Shown in pieces: positions 52,031 to 61,500 of a DNA stretch of 64,000 bases; position 1 is the stretch's first letter; the number at the start of each line of letters is the position of its first letter. Source of the stretch: an uncultured Gemmiger sp. GTDB taxonomy: Bacteria > Bacillota > Clostridia > Oscillospirales > Ruminococcaceae. Location: NCBI GenBank assembly GCA_944388145.1, contig CALXHQ010000001.1, positions 372,001 through 436,000 of the forward strand, read 5' to 3'. The position numbers were made by a program, and so were the translations under genes. The notes under the pieces were generated by a model. It saw only the letters and a program-made list of their open reading frames with translations. It did not search any database and was not told the DNA's origin.

Positions 52031-53170
52031 GTGAACAAGTTAAAGCTTATGACCGTCATCGGCACCCGGCCGGAGATCATCCGGCTGTCGGCCGTCATCA
52101 AAAAGTGCGACAAGTATTTTGACCAGATCCTGGTCCATACGGGGCAGAACTACGACTATACCCTGAACCAGATCTTTTTTGAGGACCTGGGCCTGCGTGC
52201 GCCGGATTTTTATCTGGACGCGGTGGGCAAAGACCTGGGCGAGACCATCGGCAACATCATTGCCAAGAGCTACACTCTGATGGCGGAGCAGAGGCCGGAC
52301 GCCCTGCTGATTTTGGGCGATACCAACAGCTGCCTGTGCGCCATCGGGGCCAAGCGGCTGCACATCCCGATCTTCCACATGGAGGCCGGCAACCGCTGCT
52401 TTGACGAGTGCCTGCCCGAGGAGACCAACCGCCGCATCGTGGACCACATTGCCGACGTGAATATGTGCTACTCGGAGCATGCCCGCCGCTACCTGAACGC
52501 CGAGGGCACCGCCAAGGAGCGTACCTTTGTGACCGGCAGCCCCATGGCCGAGGTGCTGCACGCCAACCTGGACAAGATCGAGGCCAGCGACGTGCTGAAA
52601 CGTTTGGGCCTGGAACCGTACAAATATATGCTGCTGTCCGCCCACCGGGAGGAGAACATCGACACCGAGAAAAACTTTATCGATCTGTTCACCTCCATCA
52701 ATCATTTGGCGGAAACCTACGATATGCCCATCCTGTACTCCTGCCATCCCCGCAGCCGCAAGCGGCTGGAGGCCATGCAGTTCAAGCTGGACAGGCGGGT
52801 CAGGCTGCACGAGCCTTTGGGCTTCCACGACTACAACAATTTGCAGATGAACGCCTTCTGTGTCGTGTCGGATTCCGGCACGCTGCCGGAGGAGTCCAGC
52901 TTCTTTTTGAGCGTGGGACACCCCTTCCCCGCTGTCTGCATCCGCACCTCCACCGAGCGGCCGGAGGCCCTGGACAAGGGCTGCTTTGTATTGGCCGGCA
53001 TTGCCGAGGGCGGCGTGGAACAGGCGGTGGCCACCGCGGTGGCTATGCGGGAAAACGGCGATGACGGCATCCCGGTGCCCTATTACACCGAGGATGTCTC
53101 GAACAAGGTGGTCAAGATTGTCCAGAGCTACACCGGCGTGGTCAACAAGATGGTGTGGCGCAAGGGCTGA
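52031..53170 (+). CDS. capG: UDP-N-acetylglucosamine 2-epimerase family enzyme (CapG-like)
   Basis: 379 residues from GTG 52031 (AAAAAGGA ten bases upstream); no good ATG precedes the MTVIGTRPEIIRL strand. Non-hydrolysing 2-epimerase: GTRPEIIRLS binds UDP, then HTGQNYDYTLNQIFF, and STERPEALDKG near the C-terminus. After CapE and CapF it should convert the UDP-L-talosamine derivative to UDP-N-acetyl-L-fucosamine. WecB/MnaA is the sequence relative, but the operon points to CapG. Confidence 0.92.
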   Translation: MNKLKLMTVIGTRPEIIRLSAVIKKCDKYFDQILVHTGQNYDYTLNQIFFEDLGLRAPDFYLDAVGKDLGETIGNIIAKSYTLMAEQRPDALLILGDTNSCLCAIGAKRLHIPIFHMEAGNRCFDECLPEETNRRIVDHIADVNMCYSEHARRYLNAEGTAKERTFVTGSPMAEVLHANLDKIEASDVLKRLGLEPYKYMLLSAHREENIDTEKNFIDLFTSINHLAETYDMPILYSCHPRSRKRLEAMQFKLDRRVRLHEPLGFHDYNNLQMNAFCVVSDSGTLPEESSFFLSVGHPFPAVCIRTSTERPEALDKGCFVLAGIAEGGVEQAVATAVAMRENGDDGIPVPYYTEDVSNKVVKIVQSYTGVVNKMVWRKG

Positions 53171-53269
53171 CGCCCTGCACGGGCGGGCTTTTCCGCCCCA
53201 TGGAAAGCAAGCGATAGAATAAAAAGCTCCGGCGTGTGACTGCTGCGCCAGGGAAAGGACATTGCCTGT

Positions 53270-54535
53270 ATGCGCAAACGGATTCTGGTGGTGACACAGC
53301 ATTTCTGGCCGGAAAATTTCCGCATCAACGATCTTGTGGAGGGGTTTCTCGACGACGGGATCGAGGTGGACGTGCTCTGCGGCCTGCCCAACTACCCCAA
53401 GGGGGAATGGTTCGACGGTTATGACGCCAGCGGCCCCTTTGAGGAGCACTACCGCACCGCAAATGTCTACCGCTGCAAGGAGATTCCCCGCAAGGGCAAC
53501 ACCGCCGTGCGGATCTTCCTCAACTACGTCAGCTGGCCCTGGAACGCCCGATGGGCGCTGTCCCGGCTGCCGGGCGGCTACGATGCGGTGTTCTGCTTCA
53601 ACACCAGCCCGGTTCTGATGTGCTGGCCCGCGGTGGTGTACGCCAGGCGGCACCACATCCCCTGCGTCAACTATGTGCTGGACATCTGGCCGGAAAACCT
53701 GTACAGTGTGCTGCCGGTGAAAAGCAAGCTGCTGCGGGGCATGGCCCAGGGCGTCAGCGATTGGCTCTACCGCCGGTGCGATAAACTGATTGCCATGAGC
53801 GAACCGCTGCAAAAGCGCCTGTGCGAGCGCACCGGCAAGCCGGCGGCGGATGTGGCGGTGATCCCCCAGTACTGCGAGGATTTTTACGCCATCCCCCGCC
53901 CGGACGAGGCGTTGGCCCGGCAGTTCGGCGGGCGGTTCAACCTGGTGTTCACCGGCACCTTTACCCCGGCGCAAAGCCTGGATACCGTGATCCGTGCGGT
54001 GGCCAAGGCCCGCGCCGCCGGGGCGGACAGCCTGCACCTGCTTTTGGTGGGCGACGGCATGAGCCGTGCCAGTCTGGAAGCGCTGGTGCAGGAACTGGAC
54101 GCCGGGAGCTATGTGACCTTTTACGGCAGTGTGCCGGCGCGGGATGTTCCCCGCTTCACCACCCTGGCGGACGCACTGTTGATTTCGCTGTCCGACTCGC
54201 CCGATCTGGGCTTGACGGTACCCGCAAAGCTGGCCAGCTACATGGCCGCCGGCAAACCGGTGGTGGCCAGCATGAACGGCGCAGGCGCCGATGCGGTGCG
54301 CGCCGCCGGGTGCGGCATGGTCAGCCCCGCCTGCGATGTGGACGCTTTGGCGGAAAATCTGGCGGAGCTGTGCCGGCTGTCCCCGGACTGCCGGGCCGAA
54401 CTGGGCCGCTGCGCCAAGGTGTACTATCTGGACAACTACCGGCGGAGTATGCTGCTGCGCCGCCTGGAAGCCTTTCTTCTGGCGGACGCCGTGCCACGGC
54501 CCGATCAGCCGGCCGGACCGGTTGATCCACTGTAA
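53270..54535 (+). CDS. Glycosyltransferase family 4, WbuB-like
   Basis: 421 residues, AAAGGA before the ATG. GT-B fold: N-terminal VTQHFWPENFRINDLVEGF and LCGLPNYPKGEWFDGY, a C-terminal nucleotide-sugar region with SLSDSPDLGLTVPAKLASYMAAGKPVVASMNGAGAD. These segments strongly resemble WbuB/CapM-type L-fucosamine transferases, which fits its place next to the UDP-L-FucNAc genes. It probably adds FucNAc to the undecaprenyl-linked chain at the membrane. Confidence 0.88.
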   Translation: MRKRILVVTQHFWPENFRINDLVEGFLDDGIEVDVLCGLPNYPKGEWFDGYDASGPFEEHYRTANVYRCKEIPRKGNTAVRIFLNYVSWPWNARWALSRLPGGYDAVFCFNTSPVLMCWPAVVYARRHHIPCVNYVLDIWPENLYSVLPVKSKLLRGMAQGVSDWLYRRCDKLIAMSEPLQKRLCERTGKPAADVAVIPQYCEDFYAIPRPDEALARQFGGRFNLVFTGTFTPAQSLDTVIRAVAKARAAGADSLHLLLVGDGMSRASLEALVQELDAGSYVTFYGSVPARDVPRFTTLADALLISLSDSPDLGLTVPAKLASYMAAGKPVVASMNGAGADAVRAAGCGMVSPACDVDALAENLAELCRLSPDCRAELGRCAKVYYLDNYRRSMLLRRLEAFLLADAVPRPDQPAGPVDPL

Positions 54536-54580
54536 TTCTCGCGCACAGGCGCCCTGTGTGCAGGATGTGAGGTGCTCTTT

Positions 54581-55309
54581 TTGAACAAGCCCCCGAAAGT
54601 TCTGGTTTTGATTCCCTGCTACAACGAGCAGGACAACATTGTCCGGGTGGTGGAACGGCTGCAAACCACCTGCCCCTGGGCGGACTACCTGGTCATCAAC
54701 GACTGTTCCACCGACCACAGCGCCGACCTGCTGCGCAGCCACGGCTACAACTTTATTGACCTGCCGGTCAATTTGGGCATCGGCGGCGGCATCCAGTGCG
54801 GCTATCTCTACTCCGTGCAGCACGGCTACGATATTACGGTGCAGATGGACGGCGACGGCCAGCACGATCCCGCTTACCTTTCTACCGTGGTGGAGCCGGT
54901 GGCCGTCGGCAAGCTGGATATGTGCATCGGCAGCCGGTTTATCACCCACGAGGGGTTCCAGACCAGCTTCATGCGCCGGGTGGGCATCCGCTTTTTGAGC
55001 GGCCTGATCCATCTGCTGTGCGGGCGGAAGGTGCTGGATGTAACCAGCGGTTTCCGCGCCACCAATGCCGGCATGACCGCCTTTTTTGCCCGCCACTACG
55101 CCACCGACTACCCCGAGCCGGAGGCTATCCTGGCCGCCAGCCTGGCCGGGTTCCGTGTGGGCGAAGCCCCGGTGGTGATGCATGAGCGGCTGGGCGGCGT
55201 GTCCAGCATTTCGGCCGTCAAAAGCGTGTACTATATGCTGAAGGTGTCGCTGTCGCTGATCATTGACCGACTGGCCATCAGCCGGCACCGGGCCAGAAAG
55301 TGGAAATAA
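54581..55309 (+). CDS. Glycosyltransferase family 2 (DPM1/polyprenyl-phosphate type)
   Basis: 242 residues from TTG 54581, which is six bases after GAGGTG; GTG 54572 is an alternative. GT-A fold: LVLIPCYNEQDNIVRVV, metal motif MDGDGQHDP and the later GSRFI and VTSGFRATN segments. No C-terminal membrane domain, so it resembles short DPM1-like enzymes. The next gene (DUF2304) is the usual partner of this subgroup. Confidence 0.88.
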   Translation: MNKPPKVLVLIPCYNEQDNIVRVVERLQTTCPWADYLVINDCSTDHSADLLRSHGYNFIDLPVNLGIGGGIQCGYLYSVQHGYDITVQMDGDGQHDPAYLSTVVEPVAVGKLDMCIGSRFITHEGFQTSFMRRVGIRFLSGLIHLLCGRKVLDVTSGFRATNAGMTAFFARHYATDYPEPEAILAASLAGFRVGEAPVVMHERLGGVSSISAVKSVYYMLKVSLSLIIDRLAISRHRARKWK

Positions 55310-55351
55310 ACCGCGCCTTTTTGGCAGTGTTCCCATGAGCGGAGGTGTATC

Positions 55352-55714
55352 ATGCCCGTAAGTTTCCAATTGTATATGCTGCTGGGCGCCCTGGCCCTGC
55401 TGGTGATTATCTTTATCTTTCTCAAAAAAGGGCTGTTGACGGTCAAGTACAGTCTTTTGTGGCTGGGGCTTTCCATTGTGCTGGTGATCTTTGCCGCCTG
55501 CCCCTATGTGGTGTTTGTGCTGCGGGATCTGCTGGACATCCAAATGCCGGTGAATCTGGTATTCCTGCTGATGTTCTGTTTTGTGCTGGTGGTGCTGCTG
55601 AGTTTGAGCATCGCCATCACTCAACTGGCGGAAAAGTGCAAGCGGCTGACCCAGCAAAACGCCCTGCTGGAAAGGCGTGTGCGTGAGCTGGAGCACCGCC
55701 TGCCCCCCGAATAA
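55352..55714 (+). CDS. DUF2304 family membrane protein
   Basis: 120 residues, GGAGGTG upstream. Three hydrophobic helices (about 7-27, 34-55, 67-88) followed by a short coiled-coil tail (AEKCKRLTQQNALLERRVRELEHR). DUF2304 proteins typically sit next to GT2 enzymes and may anchor them to the membrane; that is the likely role here for the upstream gene. Confidence 0.85.
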   Translation: MPVSFQLYMLLGALALLVIIFIFLKKGLLTVKYSLLWLGLSIVLVIFAACPYVVFVLRDLLDIQMPVNLVFLLMFCFVLVVLLSLSIAITQLAEKCKRLTQQNALLERRVRELEHRLPPE

Positions 55715-55886
55715 AGCGGACCTTGTTTTCCTGCGCGGGTGCCCTGCGGCGGCCTGTGCAGGATTTCTTGCAGCATTTTGTGCGGCGATGGTTCCGGGAT
55801 GGAACAAGCCGGTGCATGGCTGCCGATGATCTTGCGGATACACCTTGTGAAAATTTGCCCCTTGCGGCAGTGGGATGTGAAGGAAT

Positions 55887-57359
55887 TTGTCAATTACAAC
55901 ACTGGGATTTCTCGGCTTTTTTGCGGCGGTGGCAGTGCTGAATTATGCGCTGCCGCGGGTGCTGCGGCCCTATTTTTTGCTGATTGCCAGCTACGGCTAT
56001 TTCTGTTACACACCCCAGAACCGGGCGCTGGTCCCGGTTCTGATTGGTGCCACAGTGGTGACCTGGGCGGCCGGACTGGCCATTGGCAAAAGCAAGAACA
56101 GAGCCGTCCGAGTGATATTTTTGCTGCTGGCAGTTTTTGCCGCGGCGGGGATCCTGCTGTTTTACAAATACTGGGACCTGTTTGACCAGGGGATCATCAA
56201 CCTGGCGGGGCTGTTCGGGCAGCAGGTGGAGTCTTACTCCTTCGACCTGGTGGCGCCGCTGGGATTGAGCTACTTTACTTTTGCAGCCCTGAGCTACACC
56301 ATCGATGTGTTCAAGCGCCGCTGCAAGGTGGAGTACAACCTGCTGCACTATGCCATGTTTGTCAGCTTTTTCCCCACTTTGATCAACGGCCCCATTGAGC
56401 GCTACCCCCATCTGCGGCCGCAGATCGAAAAATCGCGTCGGTTCAGCTATTCCCGCAGCGCCGGGGGTGCCTTCCGCATGGCCTGGGGCTATACCAAAAA
56501 GATGGTCCTGGCCGATAATCTGGCCAAGTTTGTCTCGCTGGTATATGGGGACTATGCCAACATGTCGGGGCCCAACCTGGTGGCCGCCACGCTGCTGTTT
56601 GCCCTGCAGCTGTATCTGGACTTTTCCGGCTGCTGTGACATCGTGCTGGGTATGGCGCGCATCCTGGGCTACGACCTGATTGAAAACTTCCAGTCCCCCT
56701 TCGGTGCGACCAGCTTCGGTGAGCTGTGGCGGCGCTGGCACATCAGTATGACCGGCTGGTTCCGGGATTACGTCTACATCTCGCTGGGCGGCAGCCGCTG
56801 CAACGCGGTGCGGCATCTTTTCAACCTGATCATTGTCTTTGTGGTGTCAGGTCTGTGGCACGGTGCCGACTGGCGGTACCTGATGTGGGGTCTTTCCTGC
56901 GGTGTTGTCTCGGCTGTGGCGGTGATCACCCGCAAGCCCCGCGGCTTCATTGCCCGGTACAATCCGCTTTACCGCATCGGCGGGATTCAGCGCTGGATTC
57001 AACGGATCATTGTTTTTCTTCTGTTCAGCGCCACCATGGTATTCTTTGCCAGCGCGTTGTACAAGGCCGATCCCTATGCGGTCTACGCCGGCATGACCCA
57101 GGGCTGGCAGGGGCTTGGCGCCGCCTGGGATCAGGTCGTCGCCACCCTGACCGACTGCCGCATTGACGGACGCCTGCCGGTCATGCTGACCTGCGGCATC
57201 GCTATTGTCCTGGCCGCCGAGAGCAACGGTCGCAACGTGGCGCAGTGGATCCGCAAACAGAGCTTTGTGCTGCGCTGGACGCTGTACTACGCCATGGGTG
57301 CGGCAATCCTCTTCTTTGCCGTGTTCGGGCAGTCGGCATTTATCTATCAGAACTATTGA
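55887..57359 (+). CDS. MBOAT family O-acyltransferase (AlgI/DltB-like)
   Basis: 490 residues, about ten membrane helices. The MBOAT core is visible: FFPTLINGPIERYPHLRPQ, the LYLDFSGCCDIVLGMARILG segment, FWRRW-type ELWRRWHISMTGWFRDYVYISLGGSR and the invariant His in SGLWHGADW (near 327). It transfers acetyl groups across the membrane to a surface polymer. TTG is the start, with AAGGA close upstream; no ATG fits. An SGNH partner follows. Confidence 0.92.
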   Translation: MSITTLGFLGFFAAVAVLNYALPRVLRPYFLLIASYGYFCYTPQNRALVPVLIGATVVTWAAGLAIGKSKNRAVRVIFLLLAVFAAAGILLFYKYWDLFDQGIINLAGLFGQQVESYSFDLVAPLGLSYFTFAALSYTIDVFKRRCKVEYNLLHYAMFVSFFPTLINGPIERYPHLRPQIEKSRRFSYSRSAGGAFRMAWGYTKKMVLADNLAKFVSLVYGDYANMSGPNLVAATLLFALQLYLDFSGCCDIVLGMARILGYDLIENFQSPFGATSFGELWRRWHISMTGWFRDYVYISLGGSRCNAVRHLFNLIIVFVVSGLWHGADWRYLMWGLSCGVVSAVAVITRKPRGFIARYNPLYRIGGIQRWIQRIIVFLLFSATMVFFASALYKADPYAVYAGMTQGWQGLGAAWDQVVATLTDCRIDGRLPVMLTCGIAIVLAAESNGRNVAQWIRKQSFVLRWTLYYAMGAAILFFAVFGQSAFIYQNY

Positions 57360-57376
57360 GGGGAGGGGCAGACACC

Positions 57377-58828
57377 ATGGCTGAACAACATGTTTACCGC
57401 GCCGGTGCAAAGCGCGCAAACCCGGCCCGTCCTGCTTCCCCCGTGCGGGTATCCCGCAGCGCTGCCGGGGCATCCGGCACAGAATCCCGGCGCACCGCCC
57501 CCTATCCAGCCCGCCGTGCGCCGGCACCGCGCCGGAAGAAAAAGCCCAGCCTGATCCGCCGCTTTTTTGTGGGGGTGGTACGGCGTCTGTACTTTGGCAG
57601 CAAGACCCTGATCCGCTTTGTGCTGTTGGTGCCCATTGTGGTGTTCATGGTCTATTTCAGCTACAATGTGGACTGCAGCGGCCTGTTCCAGGGCGCGCTG
57701 GCTCCCCGGCGCATTGTGGACCTGATGCTGGAAGGCTATGACGTGACCAACTACGACCAGATGGACGAGCGCGAGGTGGTCCAGTTGTACGCCCAGGATG
57801 TGCCGGAAGCGCCGGAAGTGATCGGCATCGGGTCCAGCCGTGTGCTTCAGTTCACCAGCGAGCTGGTGGGCAGCGACCACTTTTTCAACATGGGCGTCAC
57901 CGGTGCCGACGTGCGGGACTGCATGACCAGCTATTACAAGATGGTCACCTACGGCAAAACGCCGAAGGTGCTTTTGTGGAGCGTGGACCCGTGGGTCTTT
58001 TACGGTGACGAGGCCGCCTTTGACGACCGCGCCGACGCGGAACTGTACGACGAATTTCTGACCAACGTGCTGGGGGTGGAGACCGACTACGAGGCCCCCG
58101 ACCCGGTGGAGCTGTGGAAGGCACTGGCCGAACCGGCCTACTTCCAGGGCAATGTGGACTACTACTTCAAAAACCGGGGCCAGTCCACCATCACGGACGA
58201 GGACGGCAACCCCATTGATTTCAATCCGGTGCAGGGCGACCCGATGCAGCAGACCAGCAACATCAAGCGTTCGGACGGCAGCGTGCTCTATTTTGAGCAA
58301 TTCCGCGACCGGCCGGCGGACCAGGTGCTGGCGGACGCGGCGGCGGCCTCCACCACCTTTAACAGCGTCCACATGGAGGGCTTCGACGCGCTGAGCGACA
58401 CCCAGTGCGAGGCTTTCGACGCCTTTATCCGGTACGCCCGCAGCCAGGGCACCACGGTGATTCTGGTGCTGAGCCCCTGGCATCCCTACCTGTACAACTA
58501 TCTGCTGACCGAGCCGGACCTGCACAAGGGCTTTTTCCAGGTGGAGGCCTGGGTGCGGCAGTACTGTGCCCAAAACGATGTGCCGCTGTACGGCAGCTAT
58601 GACCCGTCCCTGATTGACGGCATTGAGGAAATTGACTTCTTTGACGGCCTGCACTGCAAAGGCAGCGGCATTGCCAAGTTTTTCCCCGGGGTGCCCACCG
58701 TATTGCAGCAGATTCAAAACGGCAATCTGCCCGACCCGCTGGCGGTCACTGCACGGGTCACCGCAGAGACGCCGGAAACCAACACTGCGGCCGCCGATCC
58801 CTCAGCCGAGTCCCAGCCCGCCGCCTGA
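57377..58828 (+). CDS. Membrane-anchored SGNH-like protein, partner of the MBOAT acyltransferase
   Basis: 483 residues, GGGAGGGG before the ATG. A long basic cytoplasmic N-tail (residues 1-70, many Arg/Lys/Pro), one membrane helix (about 76-96), then an extracellular DltD/AlgJ-like domain: GSSR near 153 as block I with the nucleophile Ser, and DGLHCKGSG near 430 with the Asp-x-x-His pair. MBOAT/SGNH pairs O-acetylate extracellular polysaccharides, so this is expected to finish acetylation of the operon's polymer. Confidence 0.88.
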   Translation: MAEQHVYRAGAKRANPARPASPVRVSRSAAGASGTESRRTAPYPARRAPAPRRKKKPSLIRRFFVGVVRRLYFGSKTLIRFVLLVPIVVFMVYFSYNVDCSGLFQGALAPRRIVDLMLEGYDVTNYDQMDEREVVQLYAQDVPEAPEVIGIGSSRVLQFTSELVGSDHFFNMGVTGADVRDCMTSYYKMVTYGKTPKVLLWSVDPWVFYGDEAAFDDRADAELYDEFLTNVLGVETDYEAPDPVELWKALAEPAYFQGNVDYYFKNRGQSTITDEDGNPIDFNPVQGDPMQQTSNIKRSDGSVLYFEQFRDRPADQVLADAAAASTTFNSVHMEGFDALSDTQCEAFDAFIRYARSQGTTVILVLSPWHPYLYNYLLTEPDLHKGFFQVEAWVRQYCAQNDVPLYGSYDPSLIDGIEEIDFFDGLHCKGSGIAKFFPGVPTVLQQIQNGNLPDPLAVTARVTAETPETNTAAADPSAESQPAA

Positions 58829-58854
58829 TCCCCTACCCGATGGAGGTGCCGACC

Positions 58855-59325
58855 ATGAAACTGTATTTCAAGCAGCGTTTTTTCTCCTGGTTTGACAGCT
58901 ACGACATTTATGCCGAGGACGGCTCGGTGGCCTACACGGTGGAAGGCCAGCTGAGCTGGGGGCACTGTCTGCACATCCTCAACCCGCAGGGCGACCACAT
59001 CGCCACTGTACAGCAGAAGGTGCTGACCTTTTTGCCCAAGTTTGAGTTTTATCTACAGGATCAGTATGCGGGTATGCTGCAAAAGGAGTTCACCTTTTTC
59101 CGCCCTTCCTACCATCTGGACTTCAACGGCTGGCACGTGGAGGGAAACTGGGTGGAATGGGACTACCAGATTCTGCGGGAGGACGGCAGCACTGCGGCCA
59201 TCATCCGCAAGGAGCTGTTCCACTGGACCGATACTTACACCATTGAGGTGGAGGATTCCCGGGATGCCCTGTGTGCGCTGATGGTGGTGCTGGCCATTGA
59301 TGCGGAAAAATGTTCCCGCCAGTAA
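58855..59325 (+). CDS. LURP-one-related (YxjI-like) protein
   Basis: 156 residues from ATG 58855, six bases after TGGAGGTG. A tubby-like beta-barrel fold is predicted from MKLYFKQRFFSWFDSYDIYAEDGSVAYTVEGQLSWGH and the repeated strand pairs (HILNPQGDHIATVQQKVLTFLPKFEFYL). YxjI/LURP-one proteins have no established role in bacteria. It is the last gene before the leucine operon and close behind the SGNH gene, perhaps co-transcribed with it. Confidence 0.85.
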   Translation: MKLYFKQRFFSWFDSYDIYAEDGSVAYTVEGQLSWGHCLHILNPQGDHIATVQQKVLTFLPKFEFYLQDQYAGMLQKEFTFFRPSYHLDFNGWHVEGNWVEWDYQILREDGSTAAIIRKELFHWTDTYTIEVEDSRDALCALMVVLAIDAEKCSRQ

Positions 59326-59417
59326 GCTTTCCCACTAATTTTAGTCAGAGTGTACAAGGTGTTTTGAACCGTCTTGTATGCTCTGCACAAATCCGTATCG
59401 GATTGCCCGGTTTTCGC

Positions 59418-59446
59418 TTGACACTGCCGGTGAAACCTGCTATGCT
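59418..59446 (+). promoter_or_regulatory. Promoter of the leucine operon
   Basis: TTGACA (59418-59423), 17-bp spacer, TATGCT (59441-59446). Confidence 0.88.
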
Positions 59447-59454
59447 TTAACACA

Positions 59455-59752
59455 TCAAAGCTAAATGCATTGACGGGGAGAAAGCGTTCCCAGTTCCAGC
59501 TATAGAGAGCCGCCGGGTGGTGCAAGGCGGTGCGGACAGGAATGCGTCACTGGCCCCTGAGCAGCCCTGCTGAGCGCCGCTGGCGTTAGGCAAGGCCGGA
59601 ACCTGACCGTTATCATGCAGGCGCGATTCGCTTCGGCTGATCGTACAGAGGGGCCGCCCGCCGGGCGGCAACGAGAGTGGTACCGCGGGTACAGCAAATG
59701 GATTTGTTTCCCGTCTCTCAAAGGCAACACGCCTTTGAGGGACGGTTTTTTT
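59455..59752 (+). promoter_or_regulatory. Leucine T-box riboswitch upstream of leuA
   Basis: Stem I (from about 59470) holds AGAGAGCC and GGTGGTGCAAGG distal elements. The specifier reads CTG (59550-59552), directly before GCCCCTGAG, where the specifier lies in T-boxes. The T-box sequence AGAGTGGTACCGCG is at 59674-59687, its TGGT matching an ACCA tRNA end. A terminator (59711-59725 with 59731-59745, then seven T) follows. Uncharged tRNA-Leu(CAG) should switch on transcription. Confidence 0.93.
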
Positions 59753-59818
59753 ATTGCCTCCCGCCAAAGGCCCGACACCGCAGATGCTGCGGTTCACAGC
59801 AAAGGAGGCTGTTTTCTC

Positions 59819-61489
59819 ATGATGGATGCAAGCAAATACCATGTTGGTTACTATCCCCCGCCGGTGGAGCCGGGACATGTCTATGACTGGATGATGAAAG
59901 ATCACATCGAAAAGGCGCCCATCTGGTGCAGCGTCGATCTGCGCGACGGCAACCAGAGCCTGATCGTCCCCATGAGCCTGGAGGAGAAGCTGGAATTCTA
60001 CGACATGCTCATCAAGATCGGCTTCAAAGAGATTGAGGTTGGCTTTCCCGCCGCCAGCGAGACCGAGTACGAATTTTTGCGCAAGCTGATCGATGAGAAG
60101 CGCATCCCCGATGATGTGACGGTACAGGTGCTGACCCAGTGCCGTGACCACATCATCCGCAAAACCTTCGAGGCGGTGCAGGGCGCGCCCCGGGCGGTGA
60201 TTCACTTCTACAATTCCACCAGCGTGGCCCAGCGGGAACAGGTGTTCAAGAAATCCAAGGAGGAGATCAAGCAGATCGCCGTGGACGGGGCCAAGCTGGT
60301 CAAGCAGCTGAGCGAGGAGTACGAGGGCAACTTCCTGTTTGAGTACAGCCCCGAGAGCTTTACCGGCACCGAGCCGGAGTACGCGGTGGAGGTGTGCAAC
60401 GCGGTGCTGGATGTGATGCAGCCCACCCCCGACCGGCCGATGATCATCAACCTGCCGGTCACCGTGGAGATGAGCATGCCCCACATCTACGCCAACCAGA
60501 TCGAGTGGTGCTCCAAGCACCTGAAATACCGGGACAGCGTCATCCTGTCCAGCCACCCCCACAATGACCGGGGCTGCGGCGTGGCCGATGCCGAACTGGC
60601 CATCCTGGCTGGCGCCCAGCGGGTGGAGTGCTGCCTGTTCGGCAACGGCGAGCGCACCGGCAATGTGGATGCCATCACGCTGGCGATGAACATGTACAGC
60701 CATGGCGTGGACCCGCACCTGGACTTTTCCAACATGCCCGCCATCTGCGAGACGTATGAGCGGGTGACCCGCATGCACGTCTACGAGCGCACCCCCTACG
60801 CCGGCGGCCTGGTGTTCGCAGCGTTCAGCGGCAGCCATCAGGACGCAATCGCCAAGGGCATGACCTACCGCAAGGAGCACCACCTGCACGAGTGGACCTG
60901 CCCCTATATCCCCATCGACCCCCACGACATCGGCCGTACCTACGACGCCGACGTCATCCGCATCAACAGCCAGAGCGGCAAGGGCGGGATCGGCTTCCTG
61001 CTGCAGCAGAAATACGGCTACAATCCCCCGCCCCGCATGCGGGAGGACCTGGGCTACAAGGTCAAGGAGGTTTCCGACCACGAACACCGCGAGCTGAGCG
61101 TGGAGGAGGTGCTCTACGTCTTTGAGCGCAGCTACCTCAACCACACCAGGCCGCTGGATGTGACCGAGGCCCACTTCCGGCAGATGGGCGGCAGCGAGAA
61201 GATCGAGGCCACCGTCACGCTGAAGATCGACGACAAGGTGACCGAGTGCGTTTCCACCGGCAACGGCCGCCTGGATGCGGTGGCCACCGCCATCGAGCAC
61301 GAGACCGGCATGCACTTTACGCTGGTGCATTACAGCGAGCACGCGCTGGATTCCGACACCGACAGCCGTGCCTGCAGCTATGTGGGCCTGAAATGGGCCA
61401 GCGGCGCCGAGACCTGGGGCTGCGGCACCGACACCGACATCATCGTGGCCGGCATCAAAGCGCTGGTCAGCGCCATCAACAACAAGTAA
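59819..61489 (+). CDS. leuA: 2-isopropylmalate synthase (long, type II)
   Basis: 556 residues from ATG with AAAGGAGG ten bases upstream. Joins acetyl-CoA and 2-ketoisovalerate, the first step of leucine synthesis. DmpG/HMGL-like barrel with SVDLRDGNQSLI early, HPHNDRGCGVADAELAILAGAQRVE (metal histidines) and GNGERTGN; the C-terminal ~150 residues form the regulatory domain for leucine feedback. The length and the early YPPPVEPGHVYDW-type start mark the LeuA type II (yeast/mycobacterial-like) form. Confidence 0.96.
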   Translation: MMDASKYHVGYYPPPVEPGHVYDWMMKDHIEKAPIWCSVDLRDGNQSLIVPMSLEEKLEFYDMLIKIGFKEIEVGFPAASETEYEFLRKLIDEKRIPDDVTVQVLTQCRDHIIRKTFEAVQGAPRAVIHFYNSTSVAQREQVFKKSKEEIKQIAVDGAKLVKQLSEEYEGNFLFEYSPESFTGTEPEYAVEVCNAVLDVMQPTPDRPMIINLPVTVEMSMPHIYANQIEWCSKHLKYRDSVILSSHPHNDRGCGVADAELAILAGAQRVECCLFGNGERTGNVDAITLAMNMYSHGVDPHLDFSNMPAICETYERVTRMHVYERTPYAGGLVFAAFSGSHQDAIAKGMTYRKEHHLHEWTCPYIPIDPHDIGRTYDADVIRINSQSGKGGIGFLLQQKYGYNPPPRMREDLGYKVKEVSDHEHRELSVEEVLYVFERSYLNHTRPLDVTEAHFRQMGGSEKIEATVTLKIDDKVTECVSTGNGRLDAVATAIEHETGMHFTLVHYSEHALDSDTDSRACSYVGLKWASGAETWGCGTDTDIIVAGIKALVSAINNK

Positions 61490-61500
61490 GGGATATGCCA

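Noticed and set aside
52040-55843. Very long minus-strand open frame opposite the capsule genes
   Set aside because: It is antisense to clear glycosyltransferase and epimerase genes, has no ribosome binding site and a biased composition typical of GC-rich antisense frames.
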